The notes under the pieces were generated by a model. The model saw only the letters and a program-made list of their open reading frames with translations, was not told where the DNA came from and searched no databases. Positions 40,336 through 46,485 of a stretch of 46,485 nt of DNA are shown in pieces. The first letter of the stretch is position 1, and every line of letters begins with the position of its first letter. Source of the stretch: E44-bin88 sp050123275 (GTDB lineage: Bacteria; Chloroflexota; Dehalococcoidia; Dehalococcoidales; BS750m-G39); assembly GCA_050123275.1 (NCBI GenBank), contig JASFHK010000013.1:1-46485 (forward strand). Reading direction: 5' to 3'. A program made the translations under genes and the position numbers.

Positions 40336-41250
40336 CTACTTATCCGCTTTGGGCGGCGCTGGGTTCTTGTAGCCCTCCAGCAAGACCCTGGGCACCTGCT
40401 CGATAAGCTCCTCCACCGTCCACATCCCCTCTTTCTTCACAATGGACTTCTTCTTCACCGGCTCGGAGTAGATGGCGATATCGCCGCCGGTGACGTCGAA
40501 GACCTGCCCGTTGATATCGGCGGCGGCGTCGGTGCAAAGGTAAACGATAAAGGGGCCCACCGTCTCCGGCTTGGGCGGGTTGGTCAGCTCCTCGAAACGC
40601 TGCTTGGTCATCAGACCCGCCTCGTAGCGCTTCTTGAAGCCGGCCACGATTTCGTCGCTCAGGGTAAAGCGGGTGGCGGCGGTGGGCGCGTAAGCGTTAC
40701 AGGTCACGCCGTAGCGACCCACCTCTCTGGCCACCGCCCGGGTCAGGCCCACCAGCCCGGCCTTGGCCGCGCCGTAGTTGCAATGCCCCACCGTGCCCAA
40801 CCAGGCGGTAGAGGTAGTGTTGATAATGCGGCCCCACTTCTTTTCGCGCATGGCGGCGGCGGCGAAGCGGGTGCAGTTGAAAGAGCCTTTGAGGAAGGTA
40901 TCGACGCAGCGGTCCCACTCCTCCTCGCTCATGTTCCAGACCATGCGCGGCGCGTCGGCGCCGGCGTTGTTAACCATTATGTCGATGCTGCCGAACTTGT
41001 CCACGGCCAGCTTGACTATCTTCTCGGCGTCCTCGAAGTTATCGACGCTGCCGAAAAAGGGCGCCCCCTCCCCACCCATCGCCTCGATTTCCTTGACTAC
41101 GGTCTCGGCGTCGCCGCCCTTGGAACCGGGACGGCGGTTATTGGTTATCACCTTGGCTCCCTCGGCGGCCAGGGCGATGGCGATTGCCTTGCCGATGCCC
41201 TGCCCCGAGCCGGTGACGATAGCTACCTTGCCTTCCAGTCTCTTGGTCAT
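40336..41250 (-). CDS. Short-chain dehydrogenase/reductase
   Basis: NAD(P)-dependent oxidoreductase of 304 aa. Cofactor loop TGSGQGIGKA (residues about 12-21), NNAGA, catalytic Ser in NTTSTAWLG and YxxxK in YGAAKAGL are all present. The C-terminus is longer than usual (about 45 residues past the core). The ATG at 41250 is chosen because AAAGGAGG precedes it. With the two MaoC-like genes upstream it may act on 3-hydroxyacyl thioesters, in the manner of FabG (inference). The exact substrate is unknown. Confidence 0.9.
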   Translation of the reverse strand: MTKRLEGKVAIVTGSGQGIGKAIAIALAAEGAKVITNNRRPGSKGGDAETVVKEIEAMGGEGAPFFGSVDNFEDAEKIVKLAVDKFGSIDIMVNNAGADAPRMVWNMSEEEWDRCVDTFLKGSFNCTRFAAAAMREKKWGRIINTTSTAWLGTVGHCNYGAAKAGLVGLTRAVAREVGRYGVTCNAYAPTAATRFTLSDEIVAGFKKRYEAGLMTKQRFEELTNPPKPETVGPFIVYLCTDAAADINGQVFDVTGGDIAIYSEPVKKKSIVKKEGMWTVEELIEQVPRVLLEGYKNPAPPKADK

Positions 41251-41289
41251 CGTTTCAGCCTCCTTTATTTTCCTGTATCTCAAGCGGCG

Positions 41290-41715
41290 TCAGGCCGGCA
41301 GCGTCACCGTTGCCCGCCCCGTCGCCGTTTTCTCGCCCCCGGGGTTTTCCGCCCAGACTTTACAATCGAGGCAATAGTCGCCGTCTTTTTCGTACTTTTT
41401 GGTTACCTCGCCCTTGCAGGTAATAGCCTCGCCGGGGTAGTTCATGCCCTTGTAGCTGCAGCTCAGTTTTTTGAGTGCGCCTTCTTCGCCGACCCACTCG
41501 GTGAGCATTTGCCCCAGAAAAGCCCCCACCAGCTGCCCGTGGACGATAATCCCCTTCAGCCCTCGGCTGCGGGCGTATTCCTGGTCGTAGTGAATGGGGG
41601 TGTAGTCGCCCACCGCCCCCGCCCAGACCACCAGCTGCTTGGGGCTCGGCTCTTTGACCAGCGGCGCTACGGCGTCGCCGGCGTTGACATCTTTATAGCA
41701 AAGCTGTTTCGACAT
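41290..41715 (-). CDS. MaoC-like hydratase, catalytic half
   Basis: Hot-dog-fold enoyl-thioester hydratase/dehydratase subunit of 141 aa. The hydratase-2 motif is visible at about residues 37-50: GDYTPIHYDQEYARSRG, with the Asp and His of the catalytic dyad. It ends 40 bases before the SDR start and begins 2 bases after the companion MaoC-like gene, so the two likely form a heterodimer like HadAB. Chain-length and substrate are unknown. Confidence 0.85.
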   Translation of the reverse strand: MSKQLCYKDVNAGDAVAPLVKEPSPKQLVVWAGAVGDYTPIHYDQEYARSRGLKGIIVHGQLVGAFLGQMLTEWVGEEGALKKLSCSYKGMNYPGEAITCKGEVTKKYEKDGDYCLDCKVWAENPGGEKTATGRATVTLPA

Positions 41716-41716
41716 G

Positions 41717-42145
41717 CTAGTAACCGATAACCATCTGGCGGCACTTGGCCACCGTTTCTCCCTTTTGATTCGTGTAGCGGCTGTCGAAGGTCATGAAAGC
41801 CATCCGGCCCTCGTCGCCCCGGCGCTCGCGCAAGCCGCTGATTTCGAAGGCGGCGGTGATAACGTCACCCGTCCTGATGGGCAATAAGGACTCGATTTCG
41901 GTGCCCGCCATGAGCACGCTTTTGAAGGACACGACGGCCAGCAGCGCGTCGGTGAAATCCTCGAAGCCGACGGACAGAACGAAGGTCGGCGGCGCTATTT
42001 CGCCGTCTTGCCATTTGGGGTTGGCGTCGCCCACGGCGCGGCAAAAGCGCCGCACCATCTCCCGCTCGATGGGGTAATCCTTGGGCGGCCACCCCTTCCC
42101 GACCATGCTTTTCAGCTTTTCGATACCCGCCAGAGCCTCAGACAT
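41717..42145 (-). CDS. MaoC-like N-terminal (FAS1-type) dehydratase half
   Basis: A 142-aa hot-dog protein. REMVRRFCRAVGDANPKWQD aligns with the hydratase motif, but the catalytic His position is Trp, so this half is probably structural or substrate-binding. It is first in the operon; the catalytic half follows 1 base after its stop. This split arrangement is known for (3R)-hydroxyacyl dehydratases. Upstream is the repeat region and the divergent mtnA. Confidence 0.85.
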   Translation of the reverse strand: MSEALAGIEKLKSMVGKGWPPKDYPIEREMVRRFCRAVGDANPKWQDGEIAPPTFVLSVGFEDFTDALLAVVSFKSVLMAGTEIESLLPIRTGDVITAAFEISGLRERRGDEGRMAFMTFDSRYTNQKGETVAKCRQMVIGY

Positions 42146-42332
42146 GCCAAAAGTTTACTTTGCCCCGACTGACCCTGTCAAGAAACCCCACCCCATTTTA
42201 GGGGTTTGAAAGGGGGCGAAGCCCCCTTTTGAAAGACTTCGTTGGGTGGGCAGGGTGGGAAATTCTAAGTTACGCACAACAGAGTGAGGCGGTGGGTGGC
42301 ATCCCCAACGCCATCGCACCACGTTCGCCCCC
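42146..42332. other. Divergent gap before mtnA
   Basis: No gene seen. Nearly all of it is repeat copy 5, with a further GGGG/CCCC hairpin (about 42186-42204) upstream of it. A terminator-like stem between two divergent genes is unexpected and is best explained as part of the repeat. Confidence 0.55.
42201..42297 (+). repeat. Hairpin plus G-quadruplex repeat, copy 5 (second subtype)
   Basis: Stem AAAGGGGGC-gaa-GCCCCCTTT (42209-42229), then CTTCGTTGGGTGGGCAGGG and TGGGA (to 42260), a spacer, and ACAGAGTGAGGCGG (about 42280-42293). It is an inverted copy of 40143-40084. Confidence 0.8.
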
Positions 42333-42362
42333 TTGACGTCCACCTCGAAGCTGGGCTACATT
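42333..42362 (+). promoter_or_regulatory. mtnA promoter
   Basis: -35 TTGACG (42333-42338), 18-base spacer, -10 TACATT (42357-42362), then only 6 bases to the ATG at 42369. The same TTG could be misread as an upstream start codon. Confidence 0.55.
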
Positions 42363-42368
42363 AACGCT

Positions 42369-43409
42369 ATGAATCCTATCGAATGGCTGGGCGACCGCGT
42401 CAGGCTCCTCGACCAGACCAAATTACCCTTAAAAGAAAGCTATCTGGAGCTGAGCCGCTACCAGGACATAGCCTCAGCCATCGTAGAATTGAAAATACGG
42501 GGGGCTCCCGCCATCGGGGTAGCCGGTGGTTACGCCGTGGCTTTAGGCGCCCTTAAAATCGCCGCTGGGACGCCCAAAGATTTCAGGCGTGAGCTAAAGG
42601 TCGTTATCGAGGCCGTCGCCGCCACGCGCCCCACCGCCCGCAACCTCTTCCGCGCTCTGGAGAGGATGGAGAAGGTGGCGGGAAAAAGAACCGGCGTCGA
42701 GGGCTTAAAGAAGGCTCTGGTTAACGAGGCAATCGCCATCCACGACGAAGAAGCCGCCGCCACCCTGAGACTCAGCGAGCTGGGCGCCGAGCTTATTCAA
42801 GATGACTCAACTATAGTTACCCACTGTAACACGGGGCCACTGGCCACCGCCGGCTACGGCACAGCGCTGGGGGTTTTGCGCAAAGCGCACGAAGCGGGCA
42901 AGAAGATAAAAGTGCTCGTTGACGAGACGCGCCCGCTGCTTCAGGGCGCGCGCCTGACCGCCTGGGAGTTGCAGCAAATGGGCATCCCCTTCACTCTCAT
43001 CACCGACTCGATGGCGGGCTACTTTATGAGCAAAGGCACCTTCAACGGCGTCAACGGCGTCATCGTCGGCGCCGACCGCATTGCCGCCAACGGCGATACC
43101 GCCAACAAAATCGGCACCTACACGCTGGCCGTGCTCGCCCGCGTCCATAAAATCCCCTTCTACGTTGCCGCCCCCCTCACCACCATCGACCCCGCTATTG
43201 AATCAGGCCCCCGGATACCCATCGAGCAAAGAAACCCCGACGAGGTGACCCATATCCAGGGTGTTCCCATCGCGCCGGAGGGCATTGCCGCCGCCAACCC
43301 CGCCTTCGACGTTACCCCCCACCGCTACATCACCGCCATCGTTACCGAGGGTGGTATAATAAGGCAGCCATTCGGAGAGGGGATTAAAAAGATAACAGGT
43401 CTTATGTAA
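42369..43409 (+). CDS. mtnA: S-methyl-5-thioribose-1-phosphate isomerase
   Basis: Converts MTR-1-P to MTRu-1-P in methionine salvage. The 346-aa protein has DQTKLPLKESYLELSRYQD, IRGAPAIGVAGGYAVALGA, the catalytic-Cys segment THCNTGPLATAGYGTALG, DETRPLLQGARLTAWEL, and GADRIAANGDTANKIGTYTL (catalytic Asp). ATG 42369 gives the usual N-terminus (MNPIEWLGDRVRLLDQ); the TTG at 42333 is more likely the -35. No ribosome site, so leaderless initiation is likely. It feeds on the MtnP product encoded downstream. Confidence 0.95.
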   Translation: MNPIEWLGDRVRLLDQTKLPLKESYLELSRYQDIASAIVELKIRGAPAIGVAGGYAVALGALKIAAGTPKDFRRELKVVIEAVAATRPTARNLFRALERMEKVAGKRTGVEGLKKALVNEAIAIHDEEAAATLRLSELGAELIQDDSTIVTHCNTGPLATAGYGTALGVLRKAHEAGKKIKVLVDETRPLLQGARLTAWELQQMGIPFTLITDSMAGYFMSKGTFNGVNGVIVGADRIAANGDTANKIGTYTLAVLARVHKIPFYVAAPLTTIDPAIESGPRIPIEQRNPDEVTHIQGVPIAPEGIAAANPAFDVTPHRYITAIVTEGGIIRQPFGEGIKKITGLM

Positions 43410-44035
43410 TGTATGTTTACCTGGATGAATCGGGGGATTTGGGATTCGCGCCTGCGAGCACCAGCTTTTTCACCATCGCTTTTGTCATCGTAGAAAATCC
43501 CTCGCTCTTCAAGAGGTGTGTTAAAAAAGTCAAAATGAAACATAGAATTCCTCAAGACGTGGAGCTTAAAGGCTCCTCTACTCAACAAACCATTAAGGAA
43601 GACCTGCTCCGAAGACTTGTGAAATTGGACATGGAAATACACGCCATAACCGTTAACAAAGCGAGCGTGGCATCGAGACTGCGGACGAACACGAATATCC
43701 TGTACAATTACATGGTCGGTCTATCGCTGGTCGAACGGATTCTGGAGGAGCCGCTAGATTCTCAAGTAATCGTAGAAGTGGATAAGAGGATAACTTCCGT
43801 TACTTCTGGTTTTAACTTTAACGATTATCTAAAGTATAAAATATGGTATGAAGCCAAAAGACAAGACATTGATTTACATATTAACCACCTGGAGTCTCAC
43901 CGGGCTTATGCCATACAGGGAATAGATGTCATCTGCAACAGCATCTATAGAAGATACAGTTCGAATAACGAAAGGTTGTTCAACATTATTCGGAGCAAGC
44001 TGAAAGGCGAAAAGAGGTTGTTTTTTGGCAAATAA
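43409..44035 (+). CDS. DUF3800 domain protein
   Basis: A 208-aa protein. The N-terminal YLDESGDLGF motif is diagnostic of DUF3800, thought to have an RNase H-like fold with acidic active-site residues; a second acidic site VIVEVDKR lies at about 111-118. The start overlaps the mtnA stop by one base. The gene is AT-richer than mtnA and mtnP, between which it is inserted. DUF3800 genes occur on mobile DNA and near a set of structured RNA motifs; an RNA-like element follows directly. Function is unknown. Confidence 0.85.
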   Translation: MYVYLDESGDLGFAPASTSFFTIAFVIVENPSLFKRCVKKVKMKHRIPQDVELKGSSTQQTIKEDLLRRLVKLDMEIHAITVNKASVASRLRTNTNILYNYMVGLSLVERILEEPLDSQVIVEVDKRITSVTSGFNFNDYLKYKIWYEAKRQDIDLHINHLESHRAYAIQGIDVICNSIYRRYSSNNERLFNIIRSKLKGEKRLFFGK

Positions 44036-44038
44036 AAA

Positions 44039-44117
44039 AGCGGACCCTACGGGCGACTAGCTTACAGCTAGTTTATGCCACCTTCCGGTGACACGCTTAA
44101 CGCAGGACTTACCCGCT
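44039..44117 (+). ncRNA. Structured RNA candidate of the DUF3800-motif type
   Basis: A compact multi-stem element begins 4 bases after the DUF3800 stop. P1 is AGCGG/CCGCT (44039-44043, 44113-44117). Inside are CCC/GGG (44045-44053), ACTAGC-ttaca-GCTAGT (44056-44072) and CACC-ttcc-GGTG (44079-44090), the last extended by TGC/GCA (44076-44078, 44102-44104). Published DUF3800 RNA motifs (types I to XI) lie next to such genes; which type this is, if any, cannot be told by eye. Confidence 0.6.
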
Positions 44118-44128
44118 ACTTGAAGTAT

Positions 44129-44154
44129 ATTGTGAAAATAGTTATTTTGTCAAT
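44129..44154. repeat. AT-rich stem-loop after the RNA candidate
   Basis: AAAATA-gt-TATTTT (44135-44148) with outer ATTG/CAAT (44129-44132, 44151-44154). No U-tract follows; it may be part of the inserted element's end. Confidence 0.35.
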
Positions 44155-44207
44155 ACAATAATGGCACGGAGATGGGATTAAGAGGATAAGAAAATAGGAG
44201 GGGTAAT

Positions 44208-44486
44208 ATGCCAAGCATTAATTACATGAATGATGAAACAGTTAGAATATACTATAAAAAGTGGGCTGCTAGTCCCACTAGCCATCCTTCAGACACGGAG
44301 AATTTCTATAAGTTTGTTAAAGCATACCTAGCAGTAGACAGAGAATTGAACACTGAATTTCTAAAGCTAGCACTGTACGATTCTTTTCACGAAAAATATA
44401 GTGAAGAACATTACGACAAATTTAAACATAAAACAGTAGTATTGTTTGAACAACTTAGAGATTTTGCTAATACAAATTTACCATAA
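44208..44486 (+). CDS. Unknown small AT-rich gene
   Basis: A 92-aa soluble, helical, charged protein (for example YKFVKAYLAVDRELNTEFLK), not recognised. GGAGGGG lies 6-7 bases before the ATG, so it is probably translated. Codon use is strongly AT-rich compared with mtnP, which begins 35 bases later. Belongs to the inserted DUF3800 segment by composition. Confidence 0.7.
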   Translation: MPSINYMNDETVRIYYKKWAASPTSHPSDTENFYKFVKAYLAVDRELNTEFLKLALYDSFHEKYSEEHYDKFKHKTVVLFEQLRDFANTNLP

Positions 44487-44521
44487 CTAAAATGAGCCAA
44501 GAATAATATTCAGGAGTAACC

Positions 44522-45400
44522 ATGCCAAAAGCTAAAATCGCCGTCGTCGGCGGCAGCGGTCTATACGAAATCGAAGGCCTGACCGACTTCGAAGAGGTCA
44601 ACCTCCCCACCCCCTACGGCAGAACCAGCCACGCTATTACCATCGGCAAGCTGGAGGGGACCGGCGTCGCCTTCCTGCCCCGTCACGGCCGCGGGCACAC
44701 CATCACCCCCACCGAGGTGCCCTACCGCGCCAACATCTACGCGCTAAAAGCGCTGGGAGTGGAGCGCATCATCGCCGTCAACGCCGTAGGCTCCTTTAAG
44801 AAGGAGTTGAAGCCGGGCGACCTGGTCATCCCCGACCAGATTATCGACCGCACCCGCCACCGCGAGGACACGCTTTTCGGCGACGGCATCGTGGTGCATA
44901 TCCCCTTCGCCGACCCCTTCTGCCCGGACTTGAGCCAAGTGCTCTATGACGCCGCAAAGAAGACGAAGGCCACCGTGCATTTCAAGGGCACCTACCTGGC
45001 GATGGAAGGACCCGCCTTTTCCACCCGCGCCGAGTCGCGGCTCTACCGCTCCTGGGGCGCCGATATCATCGGCATGACCGCCATACCGGAGGCCAAGCTG
45101 GCCCGCGAGGCCGAAATCTGCTACGCGATGGTGGCCGGCATCACCGACTACGATTCCTGGCAGGAGCAGAGCCAGACGCTGGAAGTGGAGGAAATCGTCA
45201 GGGTGCTGCGCAGCAATATAGATTCCATCAAAGAAATCATTAAGATAGCGGTGGCCGAAGTCAAAGACGAGCGCACCTGCCCGTGCGCCGACGCACTGAG
45301 CGTGTCCATCGCCACCAGCCGCAAGAACATTGCCGCCGCCACCCGCAAAAAAGAGAAGTACGAGCTGTTGCTCGGCAAATACCTCAAAGGAGACAGCTAG
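44522..45400 (+). CDS. mtnP: S-methyl-5'-thioadenosine phosphorylase
   Basis: Cleaves methylthioadenosine to adenine and MTR-1-P, the substrate of MtnA. The 292-aa protein has the phosphate site GGSGLYEIEGL, FLPRHGRGH, the purine-site YLAMEGPAFSTRAESRLYR and GMTAIPEAKLARE. CAGGAGTAACC precedes the ATG. The stop overlaps the GTG of the next gene, so methionine salvage and synthesis genes are coupled. It could accept other purine nucleosides, but the context favours methylthioadenosine. Confidence 0.95.
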   Translation: MPKAKIAVVGGSGLYEIEGLTDFEEVNLPTPYGRTSHAITIGKLEGTGVAFLPRHGRGHTITPTEVPYRANIYALKALGVERIIAVNAVGSFKKELKPGDLVIPDQIIDRTRHREDTLFGDGIVVHIPFADPFCPDLSQVLYDAAKKTKATVHFKGTYLAMEGPAFSTRAESRLYRSWGADIIGMTAIPEAKLAREAEICYAMVAGITDYDSWQEQSQTLEVEEIVRVLRSNIDSIKEIIKIAVAEVKDERTCPCADALSVSIATSRKNIAAATRKKEKYELLLGKYLKGDS

Positions 45401-46425
45401 TGCCCGACCTGGAATTCAACTGCCTGCCCACCATCATCGGCAGCATGCCCCACACCGACCCCGCCGCCGCCTGCGCCCAGGTGCTCCAGTACCTGAAAGA
45501 CATACCCGCCTGGCCGCAGCTGCCGCGCCGTGATTTTAAGGAGAACATGAACGCCCAGTACAGCGAGGGCTTCCCCGGCATCAGCCTGGCCAACGACGCC
45601 CTCACCGTTGACCGCACCAAAGATTTGGACGCGGAGCTGGAGCGACTTTATACCGCCTACCTCGACGAGGACGCCGACAAATACCCCACCTCCCCCGACT
45701 ACGCCGCCGGGCTGCACGCCTTTTTAGGCTCCGGCAAGATGACGTCTCTGGCCGTCAAGGGGCAAATCACCGGCCCGCTCACCTGGGGCCTGAGCGTCAG
45801 CGACGAAGAAGGCAAGGCCATATTGTACGACGACATACTCGGCGACGCCGTACCCAAGTTCCTGCGCCTAAAAGCGGAGTGGCAGGAAAAGCAGCTGTCC
45901 AAAATATCGCCCAAGACTATCGTCTTCGTTGACGAGCCCTACATGGCCTCCTTCGGCTCGGTGGCGGTGCAACTCTCCAAACAGGATGTCGCCGACCTCA
46001 TCGACGAGGTCTTTCGCGGCATCAAGGGCATCAAGGGCGTCCACTGCTGCGGCAACACCGACTGGTCGGCGCTGCTCGGCACCAGCCTCGATATCTTGAG
46101 CTTCGACACCTACAACTTCGCCGAGTCGTTGAGCCTCTACCCCAAAGAGGTCGGCAAGTTCCTCGACCGAAAAGGCGTCATCGCCTGGGGCGTTATCCCC
46201 AACGACTCCCCGTCACTGGGCAGGGAAAGCGCCGCCGCACTCAAAGACCGGCTCGAAGAAGCCATGGCCCCCTTCACCCAAGACGGCTTCCCCTTCAAGC
46301 AGCTACTGACCCAGAGTATTATCACCCCCAGTTGCACCCTGGCCTCGCTCCCCGACCCCGACGCCTCCGCCCGCGCCCTGGAGCTTTTGGCCGAGCTTTC
46401 CCGGATAATGAAAGCCAAACTATAA
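45400..46425 (+). CDS. Core MetE-like methionine synthase (cobalamin-linked type)
   Basis: Probable methyltransfer to homocysteine. The 341-aa protein is only the C-terminal catalytic (UROD/MetE) barrel; the N-terminal domain of standard MetE is absent. Visible: GSMPHTDPAAACAQVLQYL, GQITGPLTWGLSVSDEEG, VDEPYMASFGS and zinc ligands in GVHCCGNTDW. Short 'core MetE' proteins (MesD type in Dehalococcoides) use a methyl-corrinoid rather than methyl-THF-glutamate; this fits the MetV gene and the suspected lineage (inference). The GTG start at 45400 overlaps the mtnP stop and follows AAAGGAG. Confidence 0.85.
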   Translation: MPDLEFNCLPTIIGSMPHTDPAAACAQVLQYLKDIPAWPQLPRRDFKENMNAQYSEGFPGISLANDALTVDRTKDLDAELERLYTAYLDEDADKYPTSPDYAAGLHAFLGSGKMTSLAVKGQITGPLTWGLSVSDEEGKAILYDDILGDAVPKFLRLKAEWQEKQLSKISPKTIVFVDEPYMASFGSVAVQLSKQDVADLIDEVFRGIKGIKGVHCCGNTDWSALLGTSLDILSFDTYNFAESLSLYPKEVGKFLDRKGVIAWGVIPNDSPSLGRESAAALKDRLEEAMAPFTQDGFPFKQLLTQSIITPSCTLASLPDPDASARALELLAELSRIMKAKL

Positions 46426-46448
46426 TCACGAAAGAGCGCATCCATCCC

Positions 46449-46485
46449 TGTAGGGCGGGTCAGGGTGGGAAGCAGGACTAAAGCC
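46449..46485 (+). repeat. G-quadruplex repeat, copy 7 (cut by window end)
   Basis: TGTAGGGCGGGTCAGGGTGG (46449-46468) gives the same G4 arrangement; G-tracts 46453-46469. The downstream box is not visible before the window ends. Confidence 0.6.

Overview
The window reads as chromosome of an anaerobic bacterium of the Chloroflexota, most likely class Dehalococcoidia (inference). Pointers are a GC-rich backbone, a ThrRS without a TGS domain, a stand-alone MetV-type protein beside an MvhD/ferredoxin fusion, a short 'core' MetE-like methionine synthase, and informational genes that resemble those of Dehalococcoidia. No rRNA or tRNA gene and no CRISPR array was seen. The one clear RNA gene is tmRNA (ssrA) at 10800-11155, minus strand.

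Layout. 1-3251: end of a FecCD/BtuCD-type ABC importer operon, a methyltransferase remnant, a DUF4491 protein and a ZIP metal transporter. About 3300-10800: an AT-richer accessory segment with a TetR regulator, a two-gene ABC system of YbtPQ/IrtAB type, an HTH protein and a large serine recombinase. The recombinase 3' end runs into the tmRNA terminator and gene. 11156-19637: smpB, a small unknown gene, then the long translation/lipid/isoprenoid run rpsB-tsf-pyrH-frr-uppS-cdsA-dxr-rseP-ispG. 19634-24261: an HNH-like protein, a pentapeptide-repeat/ion-channel protein, two small membrane proteins, proS and a 69-aa protein. 24446-33426, all minus strand: thrS-infC-rpmI-rplT-lipoprotein, pheS-pheT, and the MvhD-fusion/metV pair. 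33781-39974: lexA-DUF6504, tldD-tldE, a small membrane protein, PAC2, HEAT-repeat and GNAT genes. 40336-42145: an SDR-MaoC-MaoC operon. 42369-46425: the methionine-salvage genes mtnA and mtnP and a core MetE-like gene, split by an AT-rich insert with a DUF3800 gene, a structured-RNA candidate and a small unknown gene.

How the genes work together. mtnP and mtnA act in sequence on methylthioadenosine, and the MetE-like enzyme makes methionine. MetV and the MvhD fusion suggest electron-bifurcating methylene-THF chemistry feeding C1 units. uppS, dxr and ispG connect isoprenoid precursor supply to cell-envelope lipid carrier synthesis.

Most notable signal. The gaps between transcription units hold a dispersed repeat family, seven copies here. 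Four copies have a short hairpin whose arms differ between copies but stay paired, then three bases, then a four-tract G-quadruplex motif (typically GGGTGGGTATTGGGTGGG; one of the four has a degenerate tract). Most copies end with a conserved GACAGAGTGGGGCGG box. Two copies of a second subtype match at 58 of 60 positions and flank the SDR-MaoC operon as inverted repeats. Other notable points are an infC gene whose only plausible start is AUA, several promoters placed so that their mRNAs would be leaderless, and paired TetR operators.
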